From NCBI GenBank assembly GCA_963667425.1, contig OY763407.1, positions 1,550,001 through 1,614,000 of the forward strand: a DNA stretch of 64,000 nt, given 5' to 3'. The translations under genes and the position numbers were made by a program. Origin of the DNA: G963667425 sp963667425 [NCBI: bacterium]. GTDB taxonomy: Bacteria; UBP6; UBA1177. The notes under the pieces were generated by a model. It was not told the DNA's origin. It worked only from the letters and a program-made list of their open reading frames with translations, and ran no database searches. This document shows positions 7,752 to 16,888 of the stretch, one piece after another. Within the stretch, counting starts at the first letter, position 1. Every line of letters begins with the position of its first letter.

Positions 7752-10700
7752 ATGAAAAAGATTTTACTTTTAATGGTATTATTGGTAATGCCATTAATTC
7801 TCTTCGCAGAAGCAGGTCCTGGAACAGACATAGGACCATCAGTTTCAAAGTACAACGGAGAAGATCTCAAGTGGGAAAAGGGATCATGGGACTATTTTGT
7901 AATGTTCAAAACACTCCTAAAAAATGCTGACACTTCAAACGACACAGCTGGAAACCCACAAGCTGACGCATGTCTTACAGAAGCTGAAATTATGGATAGT
8001 ACAAACGGACTTGGCTACTATACTCTTGACAACAATCTTATCCCTGATGATGCATATGTTTCAAGAGCTTTTCTTGTGTGGATGGGATCAGTTCCTGATG
8101 CAGCACGCAGCAAAGACACAGATAACCAGGTAAAACTTACATTTAACAGCACCGCTTCAGGTTCAGATGGAATTATTATAAAGTCTGAAGAAATAACAGC
8201 TCCTCAGGCATATAAACCAGGAATCAATAAAGGTTTTGACTACGAAAGCGTTATTGATGAATCAGACGCAAACAATCCTCTTATCTACTACACATATCGT
8301 GTAGATGTTACAGATTTCTTTGAATCGCTTCATCAGAAAGGCCGTGAAGCAGGCTTTGCAACAAACAGAGATGCCATTGCAGGTAAATATTTTGTTTCAG
8401 GTCTTACATGCGCGGCAGATGAAAGCTATGTAAGACAGTCTACACTTGTAAGCAACTGGGCTCTTTTTGTAGTTTATACATCAGAACAGATAAAACCTAA
8501 AAACATCTACATCTACAACGGAGTTAATACTTACTACAACTGGTCATCAAAAATAACAGTTGGTGGGTTCCAGCTTCCAAAAGATCCTACAGTAAGAGTT
8601 TCTCTTATGGTTGCAGAAGGAGATCCAGGCAACTACAGCCCAACACTTCCATTTAAAGAAAGACTTGCTTTCAGTGGAGATTCAACCGTTGGTAAAATTG
8701 AGCTTACAAACAAATGTAACCCTAAGATAACTGGTGATTACAGCTATACAGAAATTTACAACTCCATATCAAGTAGTTATGACTGGCAGGGAGTCGGGCC
8801 TACATGTATTGGTGGAGATCCTTCAAATCCTGATCCTGCTAAACTTGAATATGCTATTGATATAGATACCTTCGTTCTTAATTCAGATGAATATCCAGGA
8901 CACCTTATTCTTGGTGATACAGATATGGATTTTGAAATAAGTGCAAATCAGGACCTTGTTGTAAGCAACATGATGGTCGTCAGTGTTGATACAAAACCAG
9001 CTGTTTTCGATATCCCTAAAGAAGCTGAGAAAATGATCTGCAGCTGTTCAGGAATAGGCAATAAAACATGTGAAGACAGACCATTCTATTTCTATATAAA
9101 AGTGCAGAACTGGGGAAGTGCAATAGCAAAAGATGTTGTTGTAAAAGATGAACTTGCAAACAACTACAAATACATACCAGGTACAACAGAATATACATAC
9201 CAGTCAAACAATGGTGACATCCATGACTGCTGGAAACCTATTGCAGACGGAGCAGGCAGTTCATTCCCGCTTTCAGGAGCAGGCTACACAATTCCATTTG
9301 CAATGAGTCCATGCAGCGAAACAAACACTGATTCATGTGACACAGTATATATTCGTTTTAAAGTTGACCGTCCTGATGGAACATCATACTGGGATAAAGG
9401 TGAAAAAATAACAAATCAGGCAACTATACAGGCTTCAGGCTCAAGCTCATATTCAACAAACTCAGGAGTTCCTCTACAGGTTGGTATAGATATGAACTGC
9501 CCTCTTCTTTCCACATGTGCTGAACCAGATATGAATTCATGTGTAGAGCCTTTTGAATGTGGCGATGAAGATCCAGATGAACATCCAGATGAAGATACAC
9601 CTCCTCAACTATGTCAAACAACAAGTGCCGGCATAATCGTTGCTGAAGGTAAAAACTCTTCAGATAACGATAAAGACGGAATAACAATGGTTGCATCTGT
9701 AACAAATAACATTCCTTTAGGTCAGTTTACAGTAACAGTACAGGATGAAGCAGCAGAGCCATGTGAAAATGGAGAATATCCATCAGCTTCATTTAAGACT
9801 GCAATACTAACATTCGCAGCAGAGTCAGGAATGGATCTTGCTACATTAAGCAATTTCAGACTTGTATATGATGCAAATGCAAACGGTATTTATGATGCAA
9901 CTGAAACAGTTGCAGGAACTGCATCTGCAATTAACGGTGCAAACCTTCAGATAACTGTAAACAAAGATCTTACTGTTGGCGAAAACAGAGCAATGATGCA
10001 TTATTTCCTTATCCTTGCAGATCTTAACTACACAGCTGAAGTTACATCTTCAGTTCCTACCTTCCAGGCTTCAGTAGCATCAGGAGCAAATATGGTCTTC
10101 TCTGATGCAGCAGGTAATTTGACAGCAAATCTTTCTGGAAAAGTAAGTTTTGAAAAATTTGGAATTCAGTCATCATCATCAGGAATTGTAATATTTACAA
10201 AAGGATTAAATGATGCAGATGTTCCTTATTCAGACACTGTTTCCTCAGCAAATCCTGTTATGCAGATAAGAACCAGTTCTGTAGGAACTGCAAACAAGAT
10301 AACATCAATCAATGTCACAACTGTTAACAGTGATGATCTCAATCTTTACCTTGGCGAAGGAATTCCTGCTATTTCATTGTGGCTTGATTCAGATGGTGAC
10401 GGAAAAATAGGCGGAGCAGATTCAAAACTTGGAGAAACTACATTTGATGAATATACAGATTCATATACATTCCCTATATCTCTTGATCTTCCTGCCGACA
10501 CTGACAAATACCTTATTCTTGCTGCTGACCTTACATCTCTTACAGTTGATGATAAAGTACAGTTCAAGATATTAGGAACAGGTGTAAAACTTGAAACAAC
10601 AGCAAGTATTCAGAAACTTCCTATTGCTTCAAAGATTTTCTCTATTTCATGTCCGGATAACGATATGAACTGTATGGAAGTACCAAATGATCCTGATTGT

Positions 10701-10817
10701 TCATGTTCTACAGTTCAAAGTGGCAATAATGTAAACTGGAAAGAAACACTTGCTTTCTCTCTTCTTGCAATGATGCTTGCTTTGCTTGCTCTTAGAAAAA
10801 CAGCGTTAAAACGTTAA
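7752..10817 (+). CDS. Giant secreted surface protein with DUF11-like domain and Cys-Ser-Cys C-terminal sorting tail (paralogue B)
   Basis: A 1021-aa paralogue of the preceding gene with the same architecture: signal MKKILLLMVLLVMPLILF, shared N-terminal domain (DYFVMFKTLLKN, WALFVVYTSEQIKPKNIYIY), DUF11-like FYIKVQNWGSAIAKDVVVKD, and an acidic Cys-rich hinge (CGDEDPDEHPDEDTPP). It then has two beta-rich repeats with DANANGIYD and DSDGDGKIG calcium-loop-like motifs. The tail has Cys983-Ser-Cys985, a hydrophobic helix (LAFSLLAMMLALLAL) and RKTALKR. AGAGGG precedes the ATG, and 29 nt separate it from paralogue A. The two probably arose by tandem duplication and are clearly diverged. A strong terminator follows. 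Confidence 0.75.
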   Translation: MKKILLLMVLLVMPLILFAEAGPGTDIGPSVSKYNGEDLKWEKGSWDYFVMFKTLLKNADTSNDTAGNPQADACLTEAEIMDSTNGLGYYTLDNNLIPDDAYVSRAFLVWMGSVPDAARSKDTDNQVKLTFNSTASGSDGIIIKSEEITAPQAYKPGINKGFDYESVIDESDANNPLIYYTYRVDVTDFFESLHQKGREAGFATNRDAIAGKYFVSGLTCAADESYVRQSTLVSNWALFVVYTSEQIKPKNIYIYNGVNTYYNWSSKITVGGFQLPKDPTVRVSLMVAEGDPGNYSPTLPFKERLAFSGDSTVGKIELTNKCNPKITGDYSYTEIYNSISSSYDWQGVGPTCIGGDPSNPDPAKLEYAIDIDTFVLNSDEYPGHLILGDTDMDFEISANQDLVVSNMMVVSVDTKPAVFDIPKEAEKMICSCSGIGNKTCEDRPFYFYIKVQNWGSAIAKDVVVKDELANNYKYIPGTTEYTYQSNNGDIHDCWKPIADGAGSSFPLSGAGYTIPFAMSPCSETNTDSCDTVYIRFKVDRPDGTSYWDKGEKITNQATIQASGSSSYSTNSGVPLQVGIDMNCPLLSTCAEPDMNSCVEPFECGDEDPDEHPDEDTPPQLCQTTSAGIIVAEGKNSSDNDKDGITMVASVTNNIPLGQFTVTVQDEAAEPCENGEYPSASFKTAILTFAAESGMDLATLSNFRLVYDANANGIYDATETVAGTASAINGANLQITVNKDLTVGENRAMMHYFLILADLNYTAEVTSSVPTFQASVASGANMVFSDAAGNLTANLSGKVSFEKFGIQSSSSGIVIFTKGLNDADVPYSDTVSSANPVMQIRTSSVGTANKITSINVTTVNSDDLNLYLGEGIPAISLWLDSDGDGKIGGADSKLGETTFDEYTDSYTFPISLDLPADTDKYLILAADLTSLTVDDKVQFKILGTGVKLETTASIQKLPIASKIFSISCPDNDMNCMEVPNDPDCSCSTVQSGNNVNWKETLAFSLLAMMLALLALRKTALKR

Positions 10818-10837
10818 ACAACGCTTTTCAATGAATA

Positions 10838-10867
10838 AAAAAACCCGCCTAATTAGGCGGGTTTTTC
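10838..10867 (+). terminator. Rho-independent terminator after the exoprotein operon
   Basis: AACCCGCCT (10842-10850), loop AATT, AGGCGGGTT (10855-10863), running into a T tract at 10861-10866. The stem has nine perfect pairs and is GC-rich in an AT-rich background. An A-run on the left arm side may let it work in both directions. Confidence 0.9.
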
Positions 10868-10928
10868 ATTTGACAACACTATTGCAATTCATATAATGCC
10901 CGAAGAACGATTTTTCTGGAGGAGAGGG

Positions 10929-12863
10929 ATGACATACAAAGTACTTTTAATTGAACCGGATAAGGAACTTCTTTCAAAAGAGATGAACGAGCTCGCATCA
11001 AGAGGCCTTAAAAATCTTGGAGCATCAACATTTGAAGAAGCTGAAGAGATATTAAAAAATGATGGTTCTGTTCAGGCAGTTTTGACTGAATGGGAAATAC
11101 CTTTAAAAAATAAAGGCAAAAAAACGATATTCGGCGAAGAAATGTTCCAAAAAATCATTTCAATGCGTTTTGAAGTCAACCTTTTCTTAAATACCAATGA
11201 AACTAAAGGTGAATTTTTAAGTGCCGGAGGAATTCTTAATGGTTATTTTTACAAAGGCGATAAGGATTATGATGACATTGTAAGAAAAATAACTGCCGAA
11301 ATAAAAAACAGCAAAGACAGGGCACCTTTTTTTGAAACATTGGTCGAATATGCAAATAAAGCAAAAGATTCATGGCATACACCCGGTCATTCATCCGGTT
11401 ATTCAGTCAAGAATTCTCCTATAATGCAGGATTATTACGATTTTTTTGGAAGAAACAGTTTTGCCGCTGACGTAAGTGTATCAGTTCCGATGCTTGATTC
11501 TCTTCTTCATCCCAAAGGGGTTATAAAAGAAGCTCAGGAACTTGCCGCCCGTGCATTTCGTGCAAGATACACATTCTTTTCAACAAACGGCACATCAACA
11601 GCAAATAAAATTCTCCTTCAGACACTTTTAAAACCAGGCGATGCAATTCTGCTTGATAGAAACTGTCATAAAAGTGTTCACTACGGAATCATAATAAGCG
11701 GTGCCGAACCGATATATCTTATGCCATCCGTAAACAACAAATACGGAATATTCGGACCAATTCCAAAAAAGAGAATCGTTGAATCAATGGACGCCGCAAT
11801 TGCAGCAGGCAAAAAATTAAAAGTTCTTATAATAACAAACTGCACCTACGACGGACTTATCTATGATGTTGAAGACATAGTAAAAGAAGCTCACAAGAGA
11901 GGCGTTAAAGTTATAGTTGATGAAGCATGGTACGGATATGCAAACTTTCATCCTGAATTCTATCCATGTGCAATGGCGGCAGGCGCAGATTATGCAACAC
12001 AGTCTACACATAAAACAATGTCCGCGTTTTCTCAGGCAAGCATGATTCATGTTAACGATCCAGATTTTGAAGAAATAAGAGATTTTTTCATGGAAAATTT
12101 CTGTATGCACACATCAACATCGCCACAGTACCCAATGATAGCAAGTCTTGACGCTGCTAGAAAACAAATGGTTATGGAAGGCTACTCTCTTCTTTCCAAT
12201 TCACTTGAACTGTCGGATAAATTCAGAAATGCAGTAAACTCTCTTAACAAATTCAGGGTACTTGAAGTTGAAGACCTCATTTCCGATGAAATAAAAGATG
12301 ATAATATAAGACTTGACAGGACAAAAATAACAGTCGATGTATCAAAATCTGGATTCAGCAGCAAGGAAGTTGAGCATATTCTCCTTACAAAACATAACAT
12401 ACAGATAGAAAAATCGACATTCAACACAATAACCATACTCATAACAATCGGTTCCACATTCTCAAAACTCAACAGACTCTTCCTCGCACTTGAAAATATT
12501 GAGAAAATGTCAGGTAAAAAATCGGTAATCGATGCCGAAGAATCAATAAAAAATTTCAAACTCTCTCTTTCTCCAATAAAATACAGACCAAGACACGCAT
12601 TTTATGCAGACAGGGAACACATTTCACTTAAAGATTCAGTAGGAAGAATCTCAGCCTCAATGATCGTTCCATATCCTCCAGGAATTCCAATACTCGTTCC
12701 GGGACAGATAGTGACAGCTGAAATAGTAGAAGCATTACAGACATATCGTGACTATGGTGTAGAAATACACGGCGTATTTGAAGGACTCTTCGATGTAGTC
12801 ACCCAGGAAGAGGAAAAACGTCTAAAAGACGAAGGATACTTTATTAACTCTATAGAGGTGTGA
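10929..12863 (+). CDS. Orn/Lys/Arg decarboxylase (PLP fold type I)
   Basis: A 644-aa enzyme of the large inducible-type amino-acid decarboxylase family. The start MTYKVLLIEP is chosen because GGAGGAG lies just upstream. The N-terminal wing domain (1-125) has the receiver-like fold of this family. The PLP domain shows WHTPGHSSGYS, FFSTNGTSTANK, VIVDEAWYGYA and STHKT with the Schiff-base lysine at K362. The C-terminal domain contains PYPPGIPILVPGQ. Length is somewhat shorter than the roughly 710-750 aa of E. coli LdcI/AdiA. The substrate (arginine, lysine or ornithine) cannot be fixed from the sequence. It overlaps the NhaC-type transporter gene, which suggests a decarboxylase/antiporter pair for acid stress, polyamine supply or amino-acid catabolism. 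Confidence 0.88.
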   Translation: MTYKVLLIEPDKELLSKEMNELASRGLKNLGASTFEEAEEILKNDGSVQAVLTEWEIPLKNKGKKTIFGEEMFQKIISMRFEVNLFLNTNETKGEFLSAGGILNGYFYKGDKDYDDIVRKITAEIKNSKDRAPFFETLVEYANKAKDSWHTPGHSSGYSVKNSPIMQDYYDFFGRNSFAADVSVSVPMLDSLLHPKGVIKEAQELAARAFRARYTFFSTNGTSTANKILLQTLLKPGDAILLDRNCHKSVHYGIIISGAEPIYLMPSVNNKYGIFGPIPKKRIVESMDAAIAAGKKLKVLIITNCTYDGLIYDVEDIVKEAHKRGVKVIVDEAWYGYANFHPEFYPCAMAAGADYATQSTHKTMSAFSQASMIHVNDPDFEEIRDFFMENFCMHTSTSPQYPMIASLDAARKQMVMEGYSLLSNSLELSDKFRNAVNSLNKFRVLEVEDLISDEIKDDNIRLDRTKITVDVSKSGFSSKEVEHILLTKHNIQIEKSTFNTITILITIGSTFSKLNRLFLALENIEKMSGKKSVIDAEESIKNFKLSLSPIKYRPRHAFYADREHISLKDSVGRISASMIVPYPPGIPILVPGQIVTAEIVEALQTYRDYGVEIHGVFEGLFDVVTQEEEKRLKDEGYFINSIEV

Positions 12864-14347
12864 AATTGTCAGACTGCGGTATTTTATCGTTAGTTCCAGC
12901 GTTCATTACAATTATTGTCGCAATAACAGCAAGAAACGTGGCTATAGCCCTTTTTGCTGGAGTTGCAGGAGGTGCATTTGTCTTCTCATCATTTTCATTT
13001 ACAGCATCTGTAAAAAATCTTTTTATCTATGTTTTTGACGCATTTGCAGATTTTGAAAGGGTAAAAATAGCTCTTTTTGTAATGCTTATCGGAGGTTTGC
13101 TCCAGATAATATCAATAAGCGGAGCCTACTCCAAGTTTTCGGAAACCCTTTCCAAGTATCTTAAAACACCTAAAAAAGCGAGACTGGCAACATGGGGACT
13201 AAGCATACTCATGTCATTTGACGACTATGCAAATATTCTCATCACAGGCTCCTCCATGAAACCACTTCTACTTAAACATGGAGAAAGACCTGCCAAAATA
13301 GCTTACATTGTAGATAGTGTAGCCGGATTTGCATCAGTTATGCTCATTTCCACATGGGCGGCATTTGAAAGTTCACTAATGCTCGACGCAGCCAGCAATG
13401 TAGGATACAAAACAACAGCCTCAAAAATATTCGTTCAATCAATGCCATATCATTTCTACACCTATCTTGCCCTCATACTTACACTTTTAGTCTGCATAAC
13501 AGGGAAATGGTTTGGAACATACACCGACACTGATGATAATGAAAAACCTGAAGATGAACATCAGGCAAGAAAAGGAACATCGTTCTTTCACGTCTTTATC
13601 CCGCTGTTTGTGCTTTTATTCTCAGCAGTCACAGGACTTTTCATCTCAGGATACATAGCATGTATAAACGAAGGCATCACGGAAATAACCCCGACACAAA
13701 TATTCGGCAACGCTCCTGCAATAGATGTACTTGTCATATCAGCACTATTAAGCCTTGCGACATCAATAATCATGTTCTATAAAGATAAAATCCTAAATTC
13801 TAAAGAAATCTCAAAAGCATTTCTAAAAGGGTTAAAAGGGATGATAAACGTGGCACTCATAATCATACTCGCATCCAGCCTCTCCAAAGTATCATCAGAT
13901 CTTGGAACAGGAATATACATTGCCCACAAACTTGAAGCATTTATCTCACCGGTAATAACTCCGGCACTTATATTCATAACAGCATTTCTAATAACAGTAG
14001 CGACAGGATTTTCGTGGTCATCAATGGCAATAATGATGCCCGTATCATTTCAGTTGGCAACATCATTCGGCGGACCGGCATTATACCCCGTCGTTGCCGC
14101 CGCAACAATAACCGGCGCAATTTCAGGAGCCCAGATAGTCCCCTACTCCGATTTAACCGTACTTACATCCGCCGCAACAGGAATATCCTCCTTATATCAT
14201 GCAAAAACCCAGACACTCCAGGTTCTTTCAGCATCCTTTGCAGGAATAGTCGGATATATCATAATGGGACTCGGCGTAATGCCTGTAATCGCATTCGGAA
14301 TAGCGTTAATTCTTCTAGTTGCTACACACAAAGCATTTGCCAGATAA
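12860..14347 (+). CDS. NhaC-type Na+/H+ antiporter family transporter
   Basis: A polytopic membrane protein of about 495 aa with roughly 11-12 hydrophobic segments. It begins LVPAFITIIVAITARNVAIALFAG and has conserved NhaC-family segments such as LSILMSFDDYANIL, a repeated GSSM...AYIVDSVAGF motif and TGFSWSSMAIMMP. The GTG at 12860 overlaps the decarboxylase stop. A TTG at 12866 is equally plausible because GAGG (12855-12858) is better spaced for it. The family moves Na+ and H+, but some relatives exchange organic ions. Given translational coupling to an amino-acid decarboxylase, it may exchange substrate and product; that is inference. Confidence 0.82.
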   Translation: MKLSDCGILSLVPAFITIIVAITARNVAIALFAGVAGGAFVFSSFSFTASVKNLFIYVFDAFADFERVKIALFVMLIGGLLQIISISGAYSKFSETLSKYLKTPKKARLATWGLSILMSFDDYANILITGSSMKPLLLKHGERPAKIAYIVDSVAGFASVMLISTWAAFESSLMLDAASNVGYKTTASKIFVQSMPYHFYTYLALILTLLVCITGKWFGTYTDTDDNEKPEDEHQARKGTSFFHVFIPLFVLLFSAVTGLFISGYIACINEGITEITPTQIFGNAPAIDVLVISALLSLATSIIMFYKDKILNSKEISKAFLKGLKGMINVALIIILASSLSKVSSDLGTGIYIAHKLEAFISPVITPALIFITAFLITVATGFSWSSMAIMMPVSFQLATSFGGPALYPVVAAATITGAISGAQIVPYSDLTVLTSAATGISSLYHAKTQTLQVLSASFAGIVGYIIMGLGVMPVIAFGIALILLVATHKAFAR

Positions 14348-14542
14348 TTAAATTATTTGCCGTAAAATAAAATAATCTGACCACCATTTTTAATTAAATC
14401 CCATCAAAAAATTTTAAAAAACCGGTAAAAAATAATTAATCGCCATTCAGAAATAATTAACTGATGGTAAAAAATAGTTAAAAAGCGGCGGGAATAATAA
14501 AATACCGGTCATAAATATTTTTCCTTCCGGTTTTACCCTTTT

Positions 14543-14571
14543 TTGACAAAATTCTACTTTAATATTAATAT
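14543..14571 (+). promoter_or_regulatory. Sigma70-type promoter
   Basis: TTGACA (14543-14548), 17-nt spacer, TAATAT (14566-14571), 32 nt before the ATG of the Cys-rich lipoprotein. The -35 is a perfect consensus and spacing is optimal. The rest of the gap (14348-14542) is AT-rich with scattered AATAATTAA repeats and no gene. Confidence 0.7.
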
Positions 14572-14603
14572 CAGTTAATTTTAAACTTCTGGTGGAGATT
14601 TAT

Positions 14604-15398
14604 ATGAAACTATTTTTAATGATTTTAACTATTTCTGTTTTTATTTTTTCAGGGTGTGATGACGGTAGGGATGACAATAACACAAATCCTGATTCAAACA
14701 ACAATGTTACAGATAATGATTCTGCTGTAACGCCTGATGAGACGGAAAACAATTCAGATTCCGAGACTGTTAATGACGCTGATGTTCCTGAAACAAGTGA
14801 CACTGAAACCAATGATGAAACGTCTGTTCCTGATGAAGATAACGGAACTATAGTAAGCGGAAAATATTGTATCCAGTACTGTGATTCAGCAGCTGACTGT
14901 GCTGCCGAGTCTGCAATCAGTGACGAAAACAACTGGAGCTGCGATTCCAATCACAGATGTATTTATGAAGGATGTGCAAATACTGAAGAATGTCAAGCTG
15001 CTTATCAGTCAACTGATTATGGCTGCAATCCCAATGGTTCGTATGGCTACGACGAATGCGCCAAGTTCTGCACTACCGCAAGTGACTGTTCTATGAGTTC
15101 TGTGATGTATGATGAAGATAATTATGAATGCAAAGACGGTTTTTGTGTTTTTAAGGGCTGCAACAGCGATGCTGAATGCGCAGAAGGTATGAGCTATGCT
15201 GCCGGAACATGGAAATGTTATGAAATTTCAGGTATTTCCATTAAAAATTGCCAGCTTGCCTGTAATGTTGATGCTGATTGCTCTGATTCTGAAAAATATA
15301 TGTGCAATGATGGTAAGTGCATAACAAAAACTTGTGAAAATGATGAATGGTGTGATTCGGAATATGGTGAAAAATATAAGTGTATGAATGTTAACTGA
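14604..15398 (+). CDS. Cys-rich lipoprotein with acidic linker
   Basis: A 264-aa lipoprotein: signal MKLFLMILTISVFIFSGC with lipobox FSGC and Asp at +2. The ATG at 14604 is chosen because GGTGGAG (14591-14597) precedes it. Residues about 20-80 are a low-complexity Asp/Asn/Ser/Thr/Glu linker. From about 84 to the end there are repeated disulfide-type modules with the pattern C-x3-C-x4-DC ... C-x5-C (for example YCIQYCDSAADC, CAKFCTTASDC, CQLACNVDADC). Such modules are frequent in Myxococcota exoproteins. No enzymatic motif is seen, so a surface binding or structural role is only a guess. The 3' end overlaps convergent gltX by 8 nt. Confidence 0.75.
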   Translation: MKLFLMILTISVFIFSGCDDGRDDNNTNPDSNNNVTDNDSAVTPDETENNSDSETVNDADVPETSDTETNDETSVPDEDNGTIVSGKYCIQYCDSAADCAAESAISDENNWSCDSNHRCIYEGCANTEECQAAYQSTDYGCNPNGSYGYDECAKFCTTASDCSMSSVMYDEDNYECKDGFCVFKGCNSDAECAEGMSYAAGTWKCYEISGISIKNCQLACNVDADCSDSEKYMCNDGKCITKTCENDEWCDSEYGEKYKCMNVN

Positions 15399-16791
15399 TT
15401 TTATTTAAAGCTGCCTGAACTCTTTTTATTACTTCTTCCTTTCCAAGAAATTCCATAACTTCAAAAATTCCGGGTGAGAATGTTTTTCCTGTAAAGGAAA
15501 CTCTTAAGGCCTGAGCTATTTTAAGGAACTTTATGTTGAACTTTTTCAGTATATTTTCAAAAACAGGAGTGAGGGTTTTTTCGTTAAGTTCATCAAGTTC
15601 TTTTATTTCGCTGATAAGCTCCTCAAGATATTCTTTTCCGGCAACTACAAACTTTTCAAATCCTGCTTCATCATAAACGAGCTCTTCCGCTTTTACGAAG
15701 TAAGGCTGAGCCATTTCAGCTATTTCGGTAAGCAGTTTGCCTCTGTCTTTAAGATGCGGCATAAGTTTTATAAGAGCTTCTCTCTCTATTTTATTATCTT
15801 CGGAAACTATTTTTCTAAGGAACGGAAAAACAAGTTCTGCAAGGTCTTCGTCGTTTTTCTCTTTTATGTAGTGTGCGTTGAGCCAGAGCAGTTTATCAGG
15901 ATTGAAAACGCCAGGTGAACGACCGATGTTGTCTATTGTAAAAAGTTCCTGCATTTCATCTATTGAGAAAATCTCCTTATCGCCATAAGACCAGCTTAAT
16001 CTGAGAAGATAGTTGAGCATTGCTTCATGCAGGTAACCCATTTCATAATATGCCATTACACTTGTTGCGCCGTGTCTTTTTGAAAGTCTTGTCTTGTCGG
16101 AACCAAGAATCATTGGAACGTGTGCAAAATCAGGAACTTTCCATCCGAGTGCATTGTATATATGAATCTGTTTCGGTGTATTGTTTACGTGATCGTCGCC
16201 TCTTATGATTTTTGTCATTCCCATAAGATAATCATCAACTACAACTGTAAAATTGTATGTCGGTGAACCATCACTTCTTGCAAGTATAAAGTCATCTATC
16301 TCAGCATTGTTTACAGTGATTGATCCTTTTATAAGATCGTTGAATGTAACAGCGCCCTCAGGTATTCTGAGTCTTACAACAAATGGTTTGTCTTCAGGAA
16401 ACTCTGTTCTGTTTCTGCATCTTCCGTCATACTGAGGTTTTTTACCTTCTTCCTTGAGCTTTTCTCTCATTGCATCAAGCTCTTCAGTTGTGCAGTAACA
16501 TTTATATGCCGCTCCGCTTTCAAGAAGCTGCTCTATATATTTTTTATATATATCCATTCTTTCAGTCTGATAAAAAGGGCCTTCATCCCAGTCCATTCCA
16601 AGCCATTTCATCCCTTCGAGAATTGCATTTACAGATTCTTCTGTTGAACGTTCAAGGTCTGTATCTTCTATTCTTAATATAAATTTTCCGCCTGTTTTTC
16701 TTGCATAAAGCCAGTTGAAAAGTGCTGTTCTTGCTCCTCCGACGTGAAGATAACCTGTCGGACTTGGCGCAAATCTTACACGCTCTTGCAT
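15391..16791 (-). CDS. gltX: Glutamyl-tRNA synthetase
   Basis: A 466-aa class I aminoacyl-tRNA synthetase that charges tRNA-Glu in the cytoplasm. The HIGH-type motif is seen in FAPSPTGYLHVGGARTALFN (from residue 7), and the KMSKS-type motif in SDKTRLSKRHG (about residue 240). LRIEDTDLERST and the DWDEGPFYQTER region are also characteristic of GluRS. Length is normal for the bacterial enzyme. AGGAGA precedes the ATG. Whether it is discriminating or also charges tRNA-Gln cannot be decided here. It stands alone between lipoprotein genes. Confidence 0.96.
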   Translation of the reverse strand: MQERVRFAPSPTGYLHVGGARTALFNWLYARKTGGKFILRIEDTDLERSTEESVNAILEGMKWLGMDWDEGPFYQTERMDIYKKYIEQLLESGAAYKCYCTTEELDAMREKLKEEGKKPQYDGRCRNRTEFPEDKPFVVRLRIPEGAVTFNDLIKGSITVNNAEIDDFILARSDGSPTYNFTVVVDDYLMGMTKIIRGDDHVNNTPKQIHIYNALGWKVPDFAHVPMILGSDKTRLSKRHGATSVMAYYEMGYLHEAMLNYLLRLSWSYGDKEIFSIDEMQELFTIDNIGRSPGVFNPDKLLWLNAHYIKEKNDEDLAELVFPFLRKIVSEDNKIEREALIKLMPHLKDRGKLLTEIAEMAQPYFVKAEELVYDEAGFEKFVVAGKEYLEELISEIKELDELNEKTLTPVFENILKKFNIKFLKIAQALRVSFTGKTFSPGIFEVMEFLGKEEVIKRVQAALNKIS

Positions 16792-16888
16792 GTTTTCTCT
16801 CCTATTTAAGACAGTATAACAAAACGGGGTAGATTACTCTCAATTCAATGTTTGTGCAAATTTTTATTTAAGAAAAGGGGTTCTCTGA

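Noticed and set aside
14014-14370. 118-codon plus-strand frame within the NhaC-type gene
   Set aside because: It is in an alternative frame of a well-supported membrane protein and lacks a ribosome site.
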